The notes under the pieces: generated by a model
Databases searched by the model: none
Seen by the model: only the letters and a program-made list of their open reading frames with translations
What the model was told of the DNA's origin: nothing
Made by a program: the position numbers and the translations under genes
In this document: in pieces, positions 60,947 to 64,000 of the stretch
How positions within the stretch are numbered: position 1 is the stretch's first letter
Layout: the number at the start of each line of letters is the position of its first letter
DNA from: Delphinus delphis
Lineage: Eukaryota; Chordata; Mammalia; Artiodactyla; Delphinidae
Length of the DNA: 64,000 nt
Direction of reading: 5' to 3'
Assembly (NCBI RefSeq): GCF_949987515.2
Contig: NC_082694.2
Location: 17,889,355-17,953,354 of the forward strand

Positions 60947-61372
60947 TTCTTTATTTTTTTAATCTTAATTGGAGTATAATTGCTTTAAAATGCTGTGCTA
61001 TTTTCTGTTGTACAACAAAGTTAATCAGCCATATGCATACCTATATCCCCACATCTCTTCCCTCTTGCATCGCCCTCCCGCCCACCCTCCCTATCCCATC
61101 CCTCTAGGTGTTGCAAAGCACCAAGCTGATCGCCCTGTGCTATGCTGCTGCTTCCCACTAGCTATGTATTTTACATTTGGTAGTGTATATATGTTGTTGC
61201 TTCTCTCATTTTGCCCCAGCTTCCCCCTCCCCACCCCTCTGTGTCCTCAGGTCCATTCTCTATGTCTGTGTCTCCATTCCTGCCCTGCCACTAGGTTCAT
61301 CAATACCAATTTTTTAGATTCCATATATATGCATTAGCATACGGTATTTGTTTTTCTCTTTCTGTTGCTGTC
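60947..61372 (-). mobile_element. 5'-truncated L1, 3' UTR
   Basis: Minus-strand L1 3' end. A T run and 'aattggagtataattgcttt' are followed by the reversed 3' UTR blocks ('cctgtgctatgctgctgctt', 'cccactagctatgtatttta', 'attccatatatatgcattag') as in the L1 at 29.6 kb. It ends at the start of an MLT2 LTR. Overlapping plus-strand frames of 103 and 122 codons are antisense read-through. Confidence 0.9.
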
Positions 61373-61411
61373 TGTTTTACTCAGTGTTTTCCAGAAAGCC
61401 AGAAACAATAG

Positions 61412-61468
<57 letters not shown>

Positions 61469-61832
61469 TTAAAGAGAAATTTATTTTTAGGAATTGACTC
61501 ACATGATTTTGGGAGCTGGCAAGTGTAAAATCTGCAGTGCAAGCCAGGAGACTGGAAATTCTGCCAGGAATCAACATTGAAGTCTTAAGTCCAAAGGCAA
61601 TCTAGAGGTTGAATTCCTTCCTTTCTGGGTCCCTCAGTCTTTTCTTTTAAGGTCTTCAACTGATTGGATGAGGCCTACCCATATTATGGAGGATAATCTT
61701 TACTCAGAGTCTATCAATTTAAGTGTTATTCACATCTAAAAAATACTTTCACAGCAACTTCTAGAATAATGTTTGACCAAACAGTTGGGTACCATAGGCT
61801 AGCCAAGTCTACACATGAAATTAACTATCACA
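61373..61832 (-). mobile_element. MLT2 (ERVL) LTR
   Basis: On the plus strand the reversed LTR begins 'tgttttactcagtgttttcc', passes 'aaacaataggatgtatat', a long TA run and 'tttttaggaattgactcaca', then 'ttcaactgattggatgaggc', 'ttgaccaaacagttgggtac' and ends 'gaaattaactatcaca'. These are the diagnostic blocks of ERVL MLT2 LTRs. No internal ERVL sequence is present, so it is a solo LTR. The TA run is the expanded AT stretch common in this family. Confidence 0.88.
61416..61466. repeat. (TA)n microsatellite in MLT2
   Basis: About 23 TA units, ending in a short (CA)n. A 66-codon minus-strand frame passes through it and is not a gene. Confidence 0.97.
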
Positions 61833-62108
61833 TAGTCTAAAGATTCACATGGTCATTGTAAGCTTGATAAAAGAAGGCCTTGGACTAGTTTTTCTTAACA
61901 CTCCCTACACCAAATTACACACATAGCATAATGTGCTATAAATAAATGTGTTTGTTGATTGAGTGGAAGGAAGACAAATAGATTGTCATAGAATATTTTC
62001 ATTATGCTATAAGAAATTAATGAGAGGAAAATGAAGATGTCTCTTTAAATGTAATTAATATATTTTTCAATGCAAAAGATGAAATTAAATAGAATTTAAA
62101 AACTGAGC

Positions 62109-62594
62109 TTCCTTCCCGTGTCAAGTTCATTCTCTATGTCTGTGTCTTTACTCCTGTCCTGTCCCTAGGTTCTTCAGAACCTTTTTTTTTTTTTCTTGTA
62201 GATTCCATATATATGTGTTAGCATATGGCATTTGTTTTTCTCTTTCTGACTTACTTCACTCTGTATGACAGTCTCTAGGTCCATCCACCTTGCCACAAAT
62301 AACTCAATTTCATTTTTTTATGGCTGAGTACGGGTAAGCTGGGATGAAGTGAAAGAGTGGCATGGACATATATACACTACCAAATGTAAAATATATAGCT
62401 AGTGGGAAGCAGCTGCATAGCACAGAGAGATCAGCTCAGGGCTTTGTGTCCACATAGAGGGTGAGATAGGGAGGATGAGAGGGAGACGCAAGAGAGAGGA
62501 GATATGGGGATATATGTATAGCTGATTCACTTTGTTATATAGCAGAAACTAACACACCATTGTAAATCAATTATACTCCAATGAAAATGTTAAA
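62109..62594 (+). mobile_element. Twin-primed (5'-inverted) L1 insertion
   Basis: Two L1 pieces form one insertion. The right piece, 62331-62594, is a 3' UTR in plus orientation ending in an A tail. The left piece, 62109-62330, is the adjacent upstream part of L1 in minus orientation; it ends at 'tatggctgagta'. The two join in L1 coordinates at the 'cggg..aagg' / 'gggtaagctggga' point. The direct repeat aaaaactgagc lies outside both ends at 62098-62108 and 62595-62605. This is the signature of twin priming during target-primed reverse transcription. Confidence 0.93.
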
Positions 62595-62605
62595 AAAAAC
62601 TGAGC

Positions 62606-62699
62606 CTCTAGCTTTGCCATTGTGAGCAATGTGAGTCATATTCAATGACTTTATTCTTATACACAAAAGATGTATTCAGACATATATGCATACACACAT

Positions 62700-62745
<46 letters not shown>

Positions 62746-63650
62746 TTCCCAACCTTTAAATTTGTGATCTTCATTCTCAGACCCTCATCCTGATCTGTTG
62801 GCATTCTGCAGTATCTTTCATTCTGGTGGTACTCTTGGAAGAAAGTTTAGATTAGTTTACATTGAATGGAATTGAGGGAATAATGAAACTTACATAATAT
62901 TTATCTCACAACAGGAGTAGGTGTTAAGTTCATAAAGAACAAGTTTAAGAAGAATAAGAAAGAAAAAATATTAAGAGTACTATCAATATCTTAATAGGTT
63001 ATGTGTGATAAAATATTATGGGAAATAAAGATTATTCATATTAATTATAGAAGAGTTTATTTTTCTCTCTTCATGGAAATTGTGTGATTTTTAAATGATT
63101 GTATTTCAAATTTTACCGATTTATATTTCACAAATTTTATTGGTGATATCAAATTCTTTTGACCATTTGATCTCCTCCCCACCAGCTATAAAGCATTCTA
63201 CACCTGCTTCAAAAAGTTAAACTGAATATTTTCCTTCCCTTTGAATATGTAGTGCTATATAAATAATTCCAATCATTTCTTGACCTATCTACCTTATACC
63301 ACTGCCTTAATAATCAAGTCTGTCTTCAACATTGCTGCCAAGAGTTATGTCTACAACAAAATTTTTATTGTGGAATGTCTTGCTGAGACTCTGCTCTCTG
63401 CCACACAGAAGTTAATATAAAGTATCTTGACATGATATTCCTGTACGTGATATTTGGAGAATTCTTTGATATAATATTTATGGTATTGCTATTTATGGTA
63501 TTGCTATTTATGTATTATTTCAGTGTTACAGTCACACACCACATGTTGTTCAGTTACAATGAATGAATCACAATCTACAAACTCAACAATTCCACTTCAC
63601 ATGTTAACCCTGAGCTATGGAAATCCTCTCAACCCTCTGTTGAATTTCAT
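62606..63650. other. Unassigned DNA with microsatellites
   Basis: No gene recognised. It includes the compound CA/TA repeat at 62691-62746 and a short tandem repeat at 63474-63512 ('tatttatggtattgc', about 2.6 copies). Confidence 0.5.
62691..62746. repeat. (CA)n(TA)n compound microsatellite
   Basis: About 15 CA units followed by about 11 TA units. Confidence 0.97.
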
Positions 63651-63654
63651 CACT

Positions 63655-63960
63655 GAAGAATCAGTTCAAATGTCCCCTTACTTGTAAAACACTTCCTAAT
63701 CACTTTCTTCTTTGAGTGGTAAGGTGCTTGCTCTCTTTTCCTGATGTCAAAAATACTTGAGAAAAGTTTTCCTCATAGTAAGGCAAGCCCTTGTTTTGTT
63801 TCTTCTACGTGAAGTTACAACTTCATTTCTAAAGTGTGGGAACTGTGCAGGTAGTAATTTTTGGTATACATAATCACATGCATTTGGAGTGGAATATTCC
63901 ATTACACTCCCTGAGTCTTTTATTCCCTCAACAGTGGAATTATTAGAGTTTAGAAAGACC
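63655..63960 (+). mobile_element. L2-like LINE 3' fragment, tentative
   Basis: The blocks 'aatcagttcaaatgtcccct' and 'aaaacacttcctaatcactt' resemble the L2 'cagctcagacgtcacctcc' and 'aggaagccttccctgac' order. The rest is too diverged to follow to the end of the window. Confidence 0.45.
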
Positions 63961-64000
63961 TATTGAAAGACCTAACACAAGTGATTACACGTTTTGTTTT

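Noticed and set aside
1..64000. CRISPR array, operon, prophage or other prokaryotic system
   Set aside because: Dense SINE, LINE and LTR content, microsatellites and the lack of compact coding genes show vertebrate nuclear DNA. The regular repeats seen are LTR enhancer units or microsatellites without spacers.
1..64000. Functional tRNA gene
   Set aside because: The only tRNA-like sequences are SINE heads (CHR and MIR), which carry diverged A and B boxes and cannot fold into a normal tRNA.

Overview
This is mammalian nuclear DNA, almost certainly from a cetacean (whale or dolphin). The strongest evidence is eight well-preserved tRNA-related SINEs of the CHR-2 type, each about 200-220 bp with an oligo(A)/(T) tail, seven of them flanked by direct repeats. 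There are also L1 elements of the cetartiodactyl type. I see no BovB or ART2A-like repeats, which would suggest a ruminant, and no PRE1-like SINE, which would suggest a pig. The DNA is AT-rich, and I can support no exon of a host protein-coding gene. The open frames longer than 60 codons are L1 remnants, SINE read-through or chance frames. The window reads as a gene desert or a very long intron.

Layout. 1-9 kb: mostly unassigned DNA with an old CHR SINE, a 3' L1 fragment carrying a TA microsatellite, and one CHR-2. 9.4-16.4 kb: old L2, MIR, LTR and L1M fragments, then a MaLR provirus remnant whose 3' LTR is split by a younger gammaretrovirus-like solo LTR (15251-15798). 17-29.6 kb: a Tigger-like MITE, a G-rich tract, an L1 that keeps its 5' half (20652-23313), L2 tails, an ERV LTR and an MLT1. 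29.6-38.7 kb: a full-length but dead cetacean L1 (minus strand) inserted at the poly(A) end of an older L1, followed by an unusual head-to-head CHR-2/L1 junction. 39-56 kb: six more CHR-2 copies, an L1M split by an MLT1 LTR, MIRs and a MER20. 56-64 kb: a deleted L1M, an MLT2 LTR next to an L1 fragment, a twin-primed L1 and L2/MIR fragments.

No genes work together here. The content is layered retrotransposition whose nesting gives a relative age order: L2/MIR, then L1M and MLT/MaLR, then older L1MA-like copies, then the gammaretroviral LTR, cetacean L1 and CHR-2. I found no sign of a new biological system. The items most worth checking are the solo LTR with a tripled U3 repeat, the twin-primed L1, the CHR-2/L1 chimeric junction, the MER20 copy and an unidentified minus-strand block at 39833-40400. 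Family names come from remembered consensus features, not from a database search, and edges without direct repeats are approximate to tens of bases.
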